This document shows positions 52,548 to 59,419 of a DNA stretch of 64,000 nt, piece by piece; within the stretch, counting starts at the first letter, position 1, and each line of letters begins with the position of its first letter. Made by a program: the position numbers and the translations under genes. Source of the DNA: Nocardiopsis algeriensis (GTDB taxonomy: Bacteria > Actinomycetota > Actinomycetes > Streptosporangiales > Streptosporangiaceae). The stretch lies in NCBI RefSeq assembly GCF_014203695.1, contig NZ_JACHJO010000002.1:273893-337892 (forward strand), read 5' to 3'. A model generated the notes under the pieces. That model worked only from the letters and a program-made list of their open reading frames with translations, did not search any database and was not told the DNA's origin.

Positions 52548-52874
52548 TCAGGTCCGGGTTTCCCCGTCCCACCGGGCTTCCCGCATGTTCACCCGCTCAC
52601 CCGAAGGACGCAGGGGAGTGCCCTCGGCCACGTAGTGGGAGAGGGCCTGCCCGCCGTGGCAGGGGGGCGGGCGGCCGTCGGCGCGCACCACCCGCCACCA
52701 GGGCACGGCCCCGCCCCAGGCGGACATGACCGCGCCGACCTGCCGCGGGCCTCCCCTGCCGACGTACTCGGCGATGTCGCCGTAGGCCATCACCCGCCCC
52801 GGCGGGATCCGCTCCACCACGGCGAGGACCTCCTCGGCGTAGTCGTCGGGCCCGCTCTCCTCGCTCTCGAACAC
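52548..52874 (-). CDS. Alkyltransferase-like protein (ATL, MGMT family without active cysteine)
   Basis: 108 residues, the C-terminal MGMT DNA-binding domain alone. The helix-turn-helix region RVMAYGDIAEYVG is intact, but the active site reads PWWRV where alkyltransferases have PCHRV, so no methyl transfer is possible. ATL proteins bind O6-alkylguanine and hand it to nucleotide excision repair. Position beside adnAB matches Rv3204. GTG 52874 is used. The next + strand region to 52,475 holds only the adnA promoter area. Confidence 0.9.
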   Translation of the reverse strand: MFESEESGPDDYAEEVLAVVERIPPGRVMAYGDIAEYVGRGGPRQVGAVMSAWGGAVPWWRVVRADGRPPPCHGGQALSHYVAEGTPLRPSGERVNMREARWDGETRT

Positions 52875-52916
52875 GCGGAAGAGCCTAGCGCCGCCCTCCG
52901 ACGAAAGGAGGGAGTC

Positions 52917-53336
52917 TCACCGGTTGCCGGCCGGGCGCGGGGGGCTGTCACCGTCCCAGTTCTCGGTCGTGTGCACGCTCCACCGGGAATCCGGGTCCTC
53001 CTGGCGGGTCTTGCGGGCCTTCACCAGGCCGTAGGCGCCGAGGACGGCGATGACCGCGCCGAGTATCCACACCGACCAGGCCGCCAGGGCCAGGTGGGTG
53101 AAGCCCAGCAGCCACGGCAGCAGGAACGTCAGCACACCGAGGGCCAGGGTGGCCACCTCGCTCGACAGGGCCCCCGGCCTGGTGAGGGAGAAGACCGCGG
53201 CCACGACGACCCCCAGTCCGAGGATGAACAGGCTCCCGCCGCTGAAGCCCTGCATCCCGTGCCAGACCCAGCTCGCGCCCAGGGCCAGTCCCGCGACGAT
53301 CGCCCCCCAGTCCGCCCAGCGTCCCTTCCTGTTCAT
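52917..53336 (-). CDS. SPW-repeat family small membrane protein
   Basis: 139 residues, four membrane helices (~residues 8-25, 30-48, 56-74 and 80-100). The helix pairs contain the W-rich motifs ASWVWHGM and FLLPWLLGFTHLALAAW typical of SPW-repeat proteins, whose function is unknown. The C-terminal ~35 residues are charged and cytosolic. ATG 53336 follows GGAGG at 7 nt. It is separated from moeZ by a strong terminator, so it is transcribed alone. Confidence 0.75.
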   Translation of the reverse strand: MNRKGRWADWGAIVAGLALGASWVWHGMQGFSGGSLFILGLGVVVAAVFSLTRPGALSSEVATLALGVLTFLLPWLLGFTHLALAAWSVWILGAVIAVLGAYGLVKARKTRQEDPDSRWSVHTTENWDGDSPPRPAGNR

Positions 53337-53419
53337 GAAGACACCTCCTCCGGGCCTGTGGCCGACGCTCGGCCGACGGCCCTCGAGGGCCATGTACCCA
53401 AAGCGGCCCGGGCAATCGC

Positions 53420-53468
53420 GAAGGGGCCGCACCCGGCCTCGGGTTCTGGCGGCGGGTGCGGCCCCTTC
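53420..53468 (-). terminator. moeZ terminator
   Basis: A 16-bp perfect stem (53420-53435 with 53453-53468) around GAAGGGGCCGCACCCG, 63 bp past the moeZ stop on the minus strand. Confidence 0.75.
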
Positions 53469-53531
53469 GGAAGCGGGTCCCGGGAAGGTTCTCCCGGGCC
53501 GTGCGGCCCGAGATGATCCGAAGGACAGGGA

Positions 53532-54695
53532 CTAGTACTCGGGGAGGCTGGGGTCGACCTGGTTGATCCAGGCCAGGACACCGCCACCCACGTGCACGGC
53601 GTCGGCGAAGCCGGCGGCCTTGACCGCGGCCAGGGCCTCGGCGGAGCGCACGCCCGACTTGCAGTGCAGGACGACGCGCTTGTCCTGGGGCAGCTGCGAG
53701 AGCGCCTTCCCGTTGAGGAACTCACCCTTGGGGATGAGCGTCGCACCGGGGATGCTGACGATCTCGTACTCGTTCTTCTCCCGGACGTCGACGAGGAAGA
53801 TCTCGTCGGCCTTGTTGTCCAGCAGGTCCTTGAGCTCGGTCGCGGTGATCGTGGAGCCGGCGGCGGCCTCGGTCGCCTCGTCCGACACGGCGCCGCAGAA
53901 CGCCTCGTAGTCGATCAGCTCGGTGACCGGGGCGGTCTCGGGGTCCTTGCGGACCTTGACCTCGCGCCAGCTCATCTCCAGGGCGTCGAAGATGAGCAGG
54001 CGGCCCACCAGGGGGTCGCCGATGCCGGTGATCAGCTTGATCGCCTCGTTGACCATGACCGAGCCGATGGACGCGCACAGCACGCCCAGGACGCCGCCCT
54101 CCGCGCAGGAGGGGACCATGCCGGGCGGCGGGGGCTCGGGGTAGAGGTCGCGGTACTGCGGCCCGTACTGGTTCCAGAAGACGCTGACCTGACCGTCGAA
54201 GCGGTAGATGGAGCCCCACACGTAGGGCTTGTCGAGGATGACGCAGGCGTCGTTGACCAGGTAGCGGGTCGCGAAGTTGTCGGTCCCGTCCAGGACCAGG
54301 TCGTAACCCGCGAAGATCTCCAGCGCGTTGTCGGAGTCCAGGCGGTCCTGGTGGAGGACGACCTCGACGTTCGGGTTGACCTCGCGGACGCTGTCGCGCG
54401 CGGACTCGGCCTTGGGCCGGCCGATGTCACTCTGGCCGTGGATGACCTGGCGCTGGAGGTTGGACTCGTCGACGACGTCGAAATCGATGATGCCGAGCGT
54501 GCCCACGCCCGCGGCGGCCAGGTAGAGCAGTGCCGGGGAGCCCAGCCCGCCCGCACCGACGACCAGCACCTTGGCGTTCTTCAGGCGCTTCTGCCCGTCC
54601 ATGCCCACGTCGGGGATGATCAGGTGCCGCGAGTACCGGCGCACCTCGTCCACGGTCAGCTCGTCAGCTGGTTCCACCAGCGGCGGCAGCGACAC
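53532..54695 (-). CDS. moeZ: Adenylyltransferase/sulfurtransferase MoeZ (ThiF/MoeB + rhodanese)
   Basis: 387 residues. ThiF/MoeB domain: RYSRHLIIPDVGMDGQKRL (~residues 20-38), VVGAGGLGSPALLYLAAAGVG (ATP site), DNFATRYLVND and the Cys of PSCAEGG. A C-terminal rhodanese domain (~290-387) carries the persulfide cysteine in VVLHCKSGVRS. It adenylates and thiocarboxylates ubiquitin-like sulfur carriers such as MoaD, ThiS or CysO. The MoaE partner step is encoded at 32 kb. The loss of the MoeB zinc cysteines downstream cannot be judged with certainty by eye. Counterpart of Rv3206c. Confidence 0.95.
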   Translation of the reverse strand: MSLPPLVEPADELTVDEVRRYSRHLIIPDVGMDGQKRLKNAKVLVVGAGGLGSPALLYLAAAGVGTLGIIDFDVVDESNLQRQVIHGQSDIGRPKAESARDSVREVNPNVEVVLHQDRLDSDNALEIFAGYDLVLDGTDNFATRYLVNDACVILDKPYVWGSIYRFDGQVSVFWNQYGPQYRDLYPEPPPPGMVPSCAEGGVLGVLCASIGSVMVNEAIKLITGIGDPLVGRLLIFDALEMSWREVKVRKDPETAPVTELIDYEAFCGAVSDEATEAAAGSTITATELKDLLDNKADEIFLVDVREKNEYEIVSIPGATLIPKGEFLNGKALSQLPQDKRVVLHCKSGVRSAEALAAVKAAGFADAVHVGGGVLAWINQVDPSLPEY

Positions 54696-54999
54696 TGTGA
54701 CTCCTCAAGTCTGTTCAGGTGCTTCGCACCGCCTGCGTTCGACGGCGGCTGCGGGCGAGGGGTGCGGCGCGAAGCGTGCTTGCACTTATACCCAACCTAA
54801 CGGGTGGGGTTTGGCATTCCCACCCCGGGGAGGTGTGGGACACACCGTCCGGGAGAGGCTCTCCTCCTGGGCAACCCCGGCAGGCCCGGAGTTCATTCCG
54901 TCCGGTTCGCCGACCCGGCCCCGGGTAGGGACGTCGGTACATCTGGTGACGACATGGGGAGGACCTGTGCCCGAGAACCGATCCGCGAGAAGGAGCCCT
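54696..54999. other. Intergenic region between moeZ and the small acidic protein gene
   Basis: 304 bp, divergent. On the minus strand TATAAG (~54784-54789) is a plausible -10 for moeZ. No RNA gene or conserved structure is recognised; a short extension of the acidic-protein frame may begin at GTG 54967. Confidence 0.45.
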
Positions 55000-55191
55000 G
55001 TGCCCGGCGACGATCCCACCGCCTCGGTTCCCGAGGCCGACGCGGTCGAGCAGAGCACCCCCGCATCGGGTGACGAGGACAACGGCGACTGGCTCGACCG
55101 CGCCGAGGAGGAGGTCTTCGGACAGGCGAGCGAGGCGGACGTCCTGGACCAGTTGCAGGATGTCGGCGAGGACGACGAGGACCGCCGCTGA
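55000..55191 (+). CDS. Small acidic protein of unknown function
   Basis: 63 residues, strongly acidic (RAEEEVFGQASEADVLDQLQ and a GEDDEDRR end) with one predicted helix. GTG 55000 has GAAGGAG just upstream; an in-frame GTG at 54967 (75 residues) has an equally good GGGGAGG, so the start is open. I do not recognise the family. It precedes the TetR gene at 55.36 kb on the same strand. Confidence 0.6.
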   Translation: MPGDDPTASVPEADAVEQSTPASGDEDNGDWLDRAEEEVFGQASEADVLDQLQDVGEDDEDRR

Positions 55192-55361
55192 CCTGCACCG
55201 GCGGGCGCACATGCCCGCGCCCAAGCTACGCCGGAGTAGGATGGACAAAAGGAAAGCTGTGGAACGCGTCGCGGGCCGAAGGCGGGTTCGGCAGCACTAC
55301 CAGCCGCGCAGATGTCCAACAGTGGCGTGCATCTGCCATGCCGATTTCGGAGGGTGTGGGT

Positions 55362-56009
55362 GTGACAGCTCCTTCAGACGCCCGCGCCCGGGGTACCCGC
55401 TTGCCCCGGGTCAGGCGCCGCCGCCAACTTCTGGCCGCCGCGCAGGAGGTCTTCGTCGAACGCGGGTACCACGCGGCCGCGATGGACGAGATCGCCGAAC
55501 GGGCCGGCGTCAGCAAACCGGTGCTCTACCAGCACTTTCCCGGCAAGTTGGAGCTGTACCTGGCACTGCTCGAAGAGCACTCCGAGTCGCTGGTCGAGAA
55601 GCAGCGCGAGGCCCTGCAGAGCACCGACGACAACCGCCAGCGCGTCATCGCGAGTTTCCGCGCCTACTTCGACTTCGTCGCGGGCGACGGTGAGGCCTTC
55701 CGCCTGGTCTTCGAGTCCGACCTGCGCAACCTTCCCGCCGTGCGCGAGAAGAGCGAGCAGACCATGCAGCGCTGCGCGGAGCTCATCGGAGCGGTGATCC
55801 GCCAGGACACCAGCATCTCCGACGAGGAGGCCCACCTGCTGAGCGTCGGCATGGTCGGCATGGCCGAGACCAGCGCCCGCTACTGGATCAACACCCGGGG
55901 CGCCATCCCGAAGGAGGCCGCCGAGCAGCTCGTGGCCCGCCTGGCCTGGCGCGGCATCAGCGGCTGGGACCTCCAGCGCGGCGCGGCCGAGGAGCAGCAA
56001 GAGACCTAG
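55362..56009 (+). CDS. TetR-family transcriptional regulator
   Basis: 215 residues from GTG 55362, which follows GGAGGGTG at 8 nt; ATG 55338 in frame would add eight residues. HTH region MDEIAERAGVSKPVLYQHFPGKLELYLALLEEH (~residues 42-74) is a clear TetR_N. The C-terminal domain (FRAYFDFVAGDGEAFRLVFE) is typical of a conserved actinobacterial group that includes Rv3208. Its targets are unknown; the divergent interval and downstream MscS-like gene are candidates. Confidence 0.9.
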   Translation: MTAPSDARARGTRLPRVRRRRQLLAAAQEVFVERGYHAAAMDEIAERAGVSKPVLYQHFPGKLELYLALLEEHSESLVEKQREALQSTDDNRQRVIASFRAYFDFVAGDGEAFRLVFESDLRNLPAVREKSEQTMQRCAELIGAVIRQDTSISDEEAHLLSVGMVGMAETSARYWINTRGAIPKEAAEQLVARLAWRGISGWDLQRGAAEEQQET

Positions 56010-56376
56010 CCCGGGTTCCGGGATCATCTCGGGCCGCACGGCCGCCGGTCGTTCGCCGGGAAATCGGCTCCGGCCCTGTCCGGCGGAGGCCGTCCAAGGG
56101 CTTCCCGCGGACTGCGGGGAACCCCCGGGGACACCCGGGGGTTCCTCTCTGCCGGGGCCGCTCCCCCGTCCCGCGGTTCTGTACCGCATTTTCTTTTCCC
56201 TTTTTCTTTATTTGTTCCCCAAGAAAAGGAAATCCCCTGAGAAAGGGGTTCGCCAGAGGTTCGATCCAGAATCCCCGGGTATCGGCGAAAGAGGAGCGCC
56301 CTGCTCCTTTCTGCCACGTCCGAACGGCGGGCTTTCGCTTTCCGGACGGAGCAATCGACTTGGGGGTGAAGACGTT
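56010..56376. other. Structured intergenic region upstream of the MscS-like gene
   Basis: 367 bp without a gene. AACCCCCGGG (56120-56129) and CCCGGGGGTT (56134-56143) form a terminator-type hairpin for the TetR gene. A markedly AT-rich pyrimidine tract follows (~56185-56235), with TTTTCTT/AAGAAAA arms (56203-56228), then the untranslated region of the MscS-like gene. No named riboswitch is recognised. Confidence 0.6.
56120..56143 (+). terminator. Terminator of the TetR gene
   Basis: Perfect 10-bp stem, loop GACA, followed by CCTCTCT on the + strand. Confidence 0.65.
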
Positions 56377-57153
56377 ATGGACGTGGGTCAGAGCCTGATG
56401 ACGGCCTGGCAGTCGGTGGTGGCCTTCCTGCCTCAGCTCATCGGCTTCCTGGTGATTCTCGTTCTCGGATGGCTCATCGCCTGGGCCGTGGGCAGGCTGG
56501 TCGGCAAGGGCCTGCACAGCGTCGGGCTGGACCGCGCCCTCCACCGCGGCGGTGTGGGCGAGTACTTCGAGCGCAGCCGCTGGAGCGCCAGTGAGCTGTG
56601 CGGAAAGATCATCTACTACGTCGGGCTGCTGTTCGTGCTCACGCTCGCGTTCAACGTCTTCGGGCCGAACCCGGTGAGTACGCTCCTGAGCGACGTGATC
56701 TCGTGGATCCCCAGCGCCGTCGTGGCGCTGGTGATCGTGGTGGTCGCCGCCATGATCGCCAAGGCCGTCCGCGACATCATCAGCGGGGCCCTGGGAGGCC
56801 TGTCCTACGGGCGCCTGCTGGCCAACATCGCGGCCGTGTTCATCCTGGGCCTGGGCGTCATCGCCGCCCTGAACCAGGTGGGCATCGCGGTGAGCGTGAC
56901 CCTGCCGGTGCTGATCACCGTGCTCGCGACCATCGGCGGCATCCTCGTCGTCGGTGTCGGCGGCGGCATGATCAAGCCGATGCAGTCCCGCTGGGAACAC
57001 TGGCTGGGCAGGGCCGAGGAGGAGAGCGGCAAGATCTCCGAGCAGGCCAGCTACCGGGCCGGGCGCGACGCGGCCCTGAACCGTCCGGGGCCCGCCCCCC
57101 GCGAGGAGGCCCCGGCCCACCGCCGGGGCGCGGGCGGCAGCACCGCTCCCTGA
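56377..57153 (+). CDS. Mechanosensitive-channel-like membrane protein (conserved TM helix / MscS-related)
   Basis: 258 residues. Five hydrophobic segments, beginning FLPQLIGFLVILVLGWLIAW (~residues 17-36), with repeated MscS-like pore-helix patterns (AVRDIISGALGGLSYGRLLAN). The cytosolic beta domain of MscS is absent, as in small 'TM_helix' family proteins. The C-terminal ~50 residues are charged. It may gate or form an osmotic channel (inference). ATG 56377 is preceded by a long leader. A 13-bp hairpin follows. Confidence 0.78.
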   Translation: MDVGQSLMTAWQSVVAFLPQLIGFLVILVLGWLIAWAVGRLVGKGLHSVGLDRALHRGGVGEYFERSRWSASELCGKIIYYVGLLFVLTLAFNVFGPNPVSTLLSDVISWIPSAVVALVIVVVAAMIAKAVRDIISGALGGLSYGRLLANIAAVFILGLGVIAALNQVGIAVSVTLPVLITVLATIGGILVVGVGGGMIKPMQSRWEHWLGRAEEESGKISEQASYRAGRDAALNRPGPAPREEAPAHRRGAGGSTAP

Positions 57154-57170
57154 CGGCACACACAAGAGAG

Positions 57171-57200
57171 GGAGGGCGGGGCCCTGCGGCCCCGCCCTCC
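57171..57200. terminator. Bidirectional terminator between converging genes
   Basis: Perfect 13-bp stem (57171-57183 with 57188-57200), loop CTGC, between the MscS-like gene and the small membrane protein gene. Confidence 0.75.
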
Positions 57201-57226
57201 TTCCGTGCGCACACCGGTCGTGCTCC

Positions 57227-57469
57227 CTACAGGAACTCCGAGTCGCTCAGCTCCAGCCGCGAGAGGTGCTCGATCCTGCGGAAGGCCAGCACCACCGTGG
57301 ACACCATCGGGATCAGGGCGAGCCAGAAGGCGATGTTGCCCGGACCGGTGAAGAACATCGACAGCAGCGCGATGACGAAGATCAGTGCGAAAAGCGCGAA
57401 GTCGACGCGGTCCTGTTGGATCAGGACGCCGACCGGTGGGCGCGCCGCCCCATGCCGACCGCTCCTCAT
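57227..57469 (-). CDS. Small two-helix membrane protein
   Basis: 80 residues. Two hydrophobic helices (FALFALIFVIALLSMFF, ~residues 25-41, and IAFWLALIPMVSTVVLAF, ~47-64) and charged ends. ATG 57469 has AAGGA at 6 nt; the ATG two codons upstream is too close. No family recognised. Confidence 0.65.
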   Translation of the reverse strand: MRSGRHGAARPPVGVLIQQDRVDFALFALIFVIALLSMFFTGPGNIAFWLALIPMVSTVVLAFRRIEHLSRLELSDSEFL

Positions 57470-57734
57470 TCGCATTCCTTTCTCGCGGCTTCGCGGGCCG
57501 CTCCGCCAGTCACGGCTCGTCGGCCCGCTTCGGACCGACATAACGCCGCAATTACCACGTTGCATTCCGCAGTGCTCTGTTTCGACCACGGAGGTGACGG
57601 GTCCGTGGCCGGCCGCTGTGGTCGGCCGTGCTCACAGCGTAAGCCCACGGAGGGGTTTTTGCTGGAGTTCCGGAAGGAGGAGCGGCCGAGCAGCCGGGCA
57701 CCGTCGGTCACACCGGCACTGCGATGACACAAAC

Positions 57735-58046
57735 CTAGCGGACGAGACCGCGCTCCTTGGCCAGGCGGCAGATGGCGAGGATGCGGAGGGTTTCCCAGTC
57801 GTACTCCACGGCCTCGGAGTCCCAGCCCCGCTCCAGGCACCCGTCGAGGAAGCCGTGGAGGTAGGTTCCGAGGGTCCGGGCGGTCACCTCGCCGCCGGAG
57901 GAGGTGATGGCTCCGCACACCTGTGCGGCGTGCTGGTCCAGCTCAGCGCACATCCAGGGTTCGAGCGGACCGTCGAGCGGGCCGATCCGGTGGAAGTCAC
58001 GGGTGAGGCCGGCCAGCGGGTGGCGCACAGAGGTCCCACGGGGCAT
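57735..58046 (-). CDS. Small soluble protein, possibly DUF6401 family
   Basis: 103 residues. The segment GTYLHGFLDGCLERGWD (~residues 59-75) followed by YDWETLRILAICRLAKERGL matches my recollection of DUF6401 proteins, annotated loosely with natural-product regions; the assignment is from memory and tentative. Three cysteines are present. No neighbour suggests a role. Confidence 0.55.
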   Translation of the reverse strand: MPRGTSVRHPLAGLTRDFHRIGPLDGPLEPWMCAELDQHAAQVCGAITSSGGEVTARTLGTYLHGFLDGCLERGWDSEAVEYDWETLRILAICRLAKERGLVR

Positions 58047-58187
58047 GGAAGTACCTATTCACGGGCTGGGAAGACGGGGAACGGTATCGAGTTTACGTCC
58101 CGTCCCCATCCGATCGTCACGAAAGTGTTGGAAATAACCCGGGTTCGGTCATGTCCGAACCATGATTCGGTCAAGAACCCCGCAGGG

Positions 58188-58895
58188 TCAGGCGGTGAGC
58201 CCCATGGCTTCGAGCCGGGCGGAGTGCCGGGCGGTGAGCGCGGCGAACATCCGGCTCACCTCGGCGAGGTGCCCCAGCGCGGCCGTGCCCTCCTCGGCCC
58301 CGTCCCCGGTCCCGGAGGCCAGCAGCGCAGCCAGCTCCGGACGGCTCACCGCCACCGACTGCGCCTGGCTGAGCGCCTCGCCGACCAGTCGGCGCGCCCA
58401 CAGGGACAGGCGGCCGGACAGCGCGGGGTCCTTCTCCACCGCCTCGCGCACCGTCTCCGCGATGAACTCGGCGCGGCCGGTCTCGGCCGTCGCGCTCTCC
58501 ACGACGGCCCGGGTTCCGTCGTCGGCCAGCTCCGCGACCTTGCAGTAGAAGTCGCCGGCGATGCCGTCACCGACATAGGTCTTGACCAGGCTCTCCAGCC
58601 ACGTCTTGGGCCGGGTGCGCTCGTGCCAGGCGTCCAGGGGCTCCACGAACGGGGCCATGGCCTCCTCGGGGTCGGCGCCCAGTTCGACCAGCCTGTCCCG
58701 GATCGCCTGGTAGTGCACCTGCTCGGTGGCCGCGATCGCGGCCAACCGGCCCTGGCTGCGCAGGGAGGGAGCGAGACCGGCATCGGCGGCCAGGCGGAAG
58801 AAGGAGCCCAGTTCGGCGTAGGCGAGCAGACCGAGGAGGTCGATCACCCCCCGATCGGCGGAGGGGCCTGAGCTGGTGGAGGGGCCTGTGGTCAT
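58188..58895 (-). CDS. Ferritin-like fold protein
   Basis: 235 residues, mostly helical. VIDLLGLLAYAELGSFFRLAADAG (~residues 17-40) and RLAAIAATEQVHYQAIRDRL (~49-68, with an E...H pair) match the ferritin-like group that includes Rv3210c, next to a DEAD-box helicase as here. Metal binding is possible but not shown. ATG 58895 has TACCCT 7 nt upstream, suggesting a leaderless message. Confidence 0.85.
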   Translation of the reverse strand: MTTGPSTSSGPSADRGVIDLLGLLAYAELGSFFRLAADAGLAPSLRSQGRLAAIAATEQVHYQAIRDRLVELGADPEEAMAPFVEPLDAWHERTRPKTWLESLVKTYVGDGIAGDFYCKVAELADDGTRAVVESATAETGRAEFIAETVREAVEKDPALSGRLSLWARRLVGEALSQAQSVAVSRPELAALLASGTGDGAEEGTAALGHLAEVSRMFAALTARHSARLEAMGLTA

Positions 58896-58902
58896 GACCG
58901 CC

Positions 58903-58908
58903 AGGGTA
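58903..58908 (-). promoter_or_regulatory. Leaderless -10 element for the ferritin-like gene
   Basis: Minus-strand TACCCT, 7 nt before ATG 58895. Confidence 0.45.
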
Positions 58909-59039
58909 TCGCCAGGTGCTCCGCGCGGAGAAGCCGGGACTAAACAGGGCCTGCGGGCGGTTGCACACACGGGGAAGCGGGTACGCCATTGCCGTCCGAG
59001 AAGCCCGGTGAACTGCTATGTCCACCGGGGAAGTCAGCA

Positions 59040-59416
59040 GCTAGACTCTCACTGATGACCTGCGTGTGCGGCCGAAGCGGACCTCTCCTCAACACACGCG
59101 GGGATCTCCCGCACACAGCGGTGCCGTGCAGAGGACGCCGCCCGAGCGCGAACGGTCCCGCCGGCGGTCGACAGTGCGCGAGGAAACGATGACCCACGGT
59201 CGCTCCCGCCAACCAGGGAGCGGATCGAGCGGACGGATCCGCCCACGGCCGGGTAGCCCCCCGGGCCGCACGGACCCGGACGGCAGCGCCGCCGCGCAGT
59301 TCCGAACGAACGGGACGGCCGACGAGCCGCGCCTTTCCGCGGCGGCCCGGAGCCGGCCGCAACCGCATTCCGACGCGGCCGCACCGATACAGCGGACCGC
59401 CGATATGGAGGCCTGA
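59040..59416 (+). other. Leader region of the DEAD-box helicase with two short coupled ORFs
   Basis: TAGACT lies 7 nt before ATG 59054, which opens a 45-codon frame (MTCVCGRSGPLL...) ending TGA 59190-59192. ATG 59189 overlaps this stop (ATGA, with GAGGAAA upstream) and opens a 75-codon frame ending TGA 59414-59416, three bases before the proposed CTG start of the helicase. Third-position bias of the second ORF is weaker than in neighbouring genes, so protein status is doubtful; the arrangement may be regulatory. Confidence 0.45.
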
Positions 59417-59419
59417 GCC

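Noticed and set aside
48981-53516. A plus-strand open frame of about 1,500 codons across adnA and adnB
   Set aside because: Both helicase-nuclease genes on the minus strand have all SF1 motifs; the plus frame crosses several gene boundaries and shows no recognisable motif.
57590-57734. Possible small gene between the two-helix membrane protein and the DUF6401-like gene
   Set aside because: The frames present are short, lack ribosome binding sites and show mixed codon bias.
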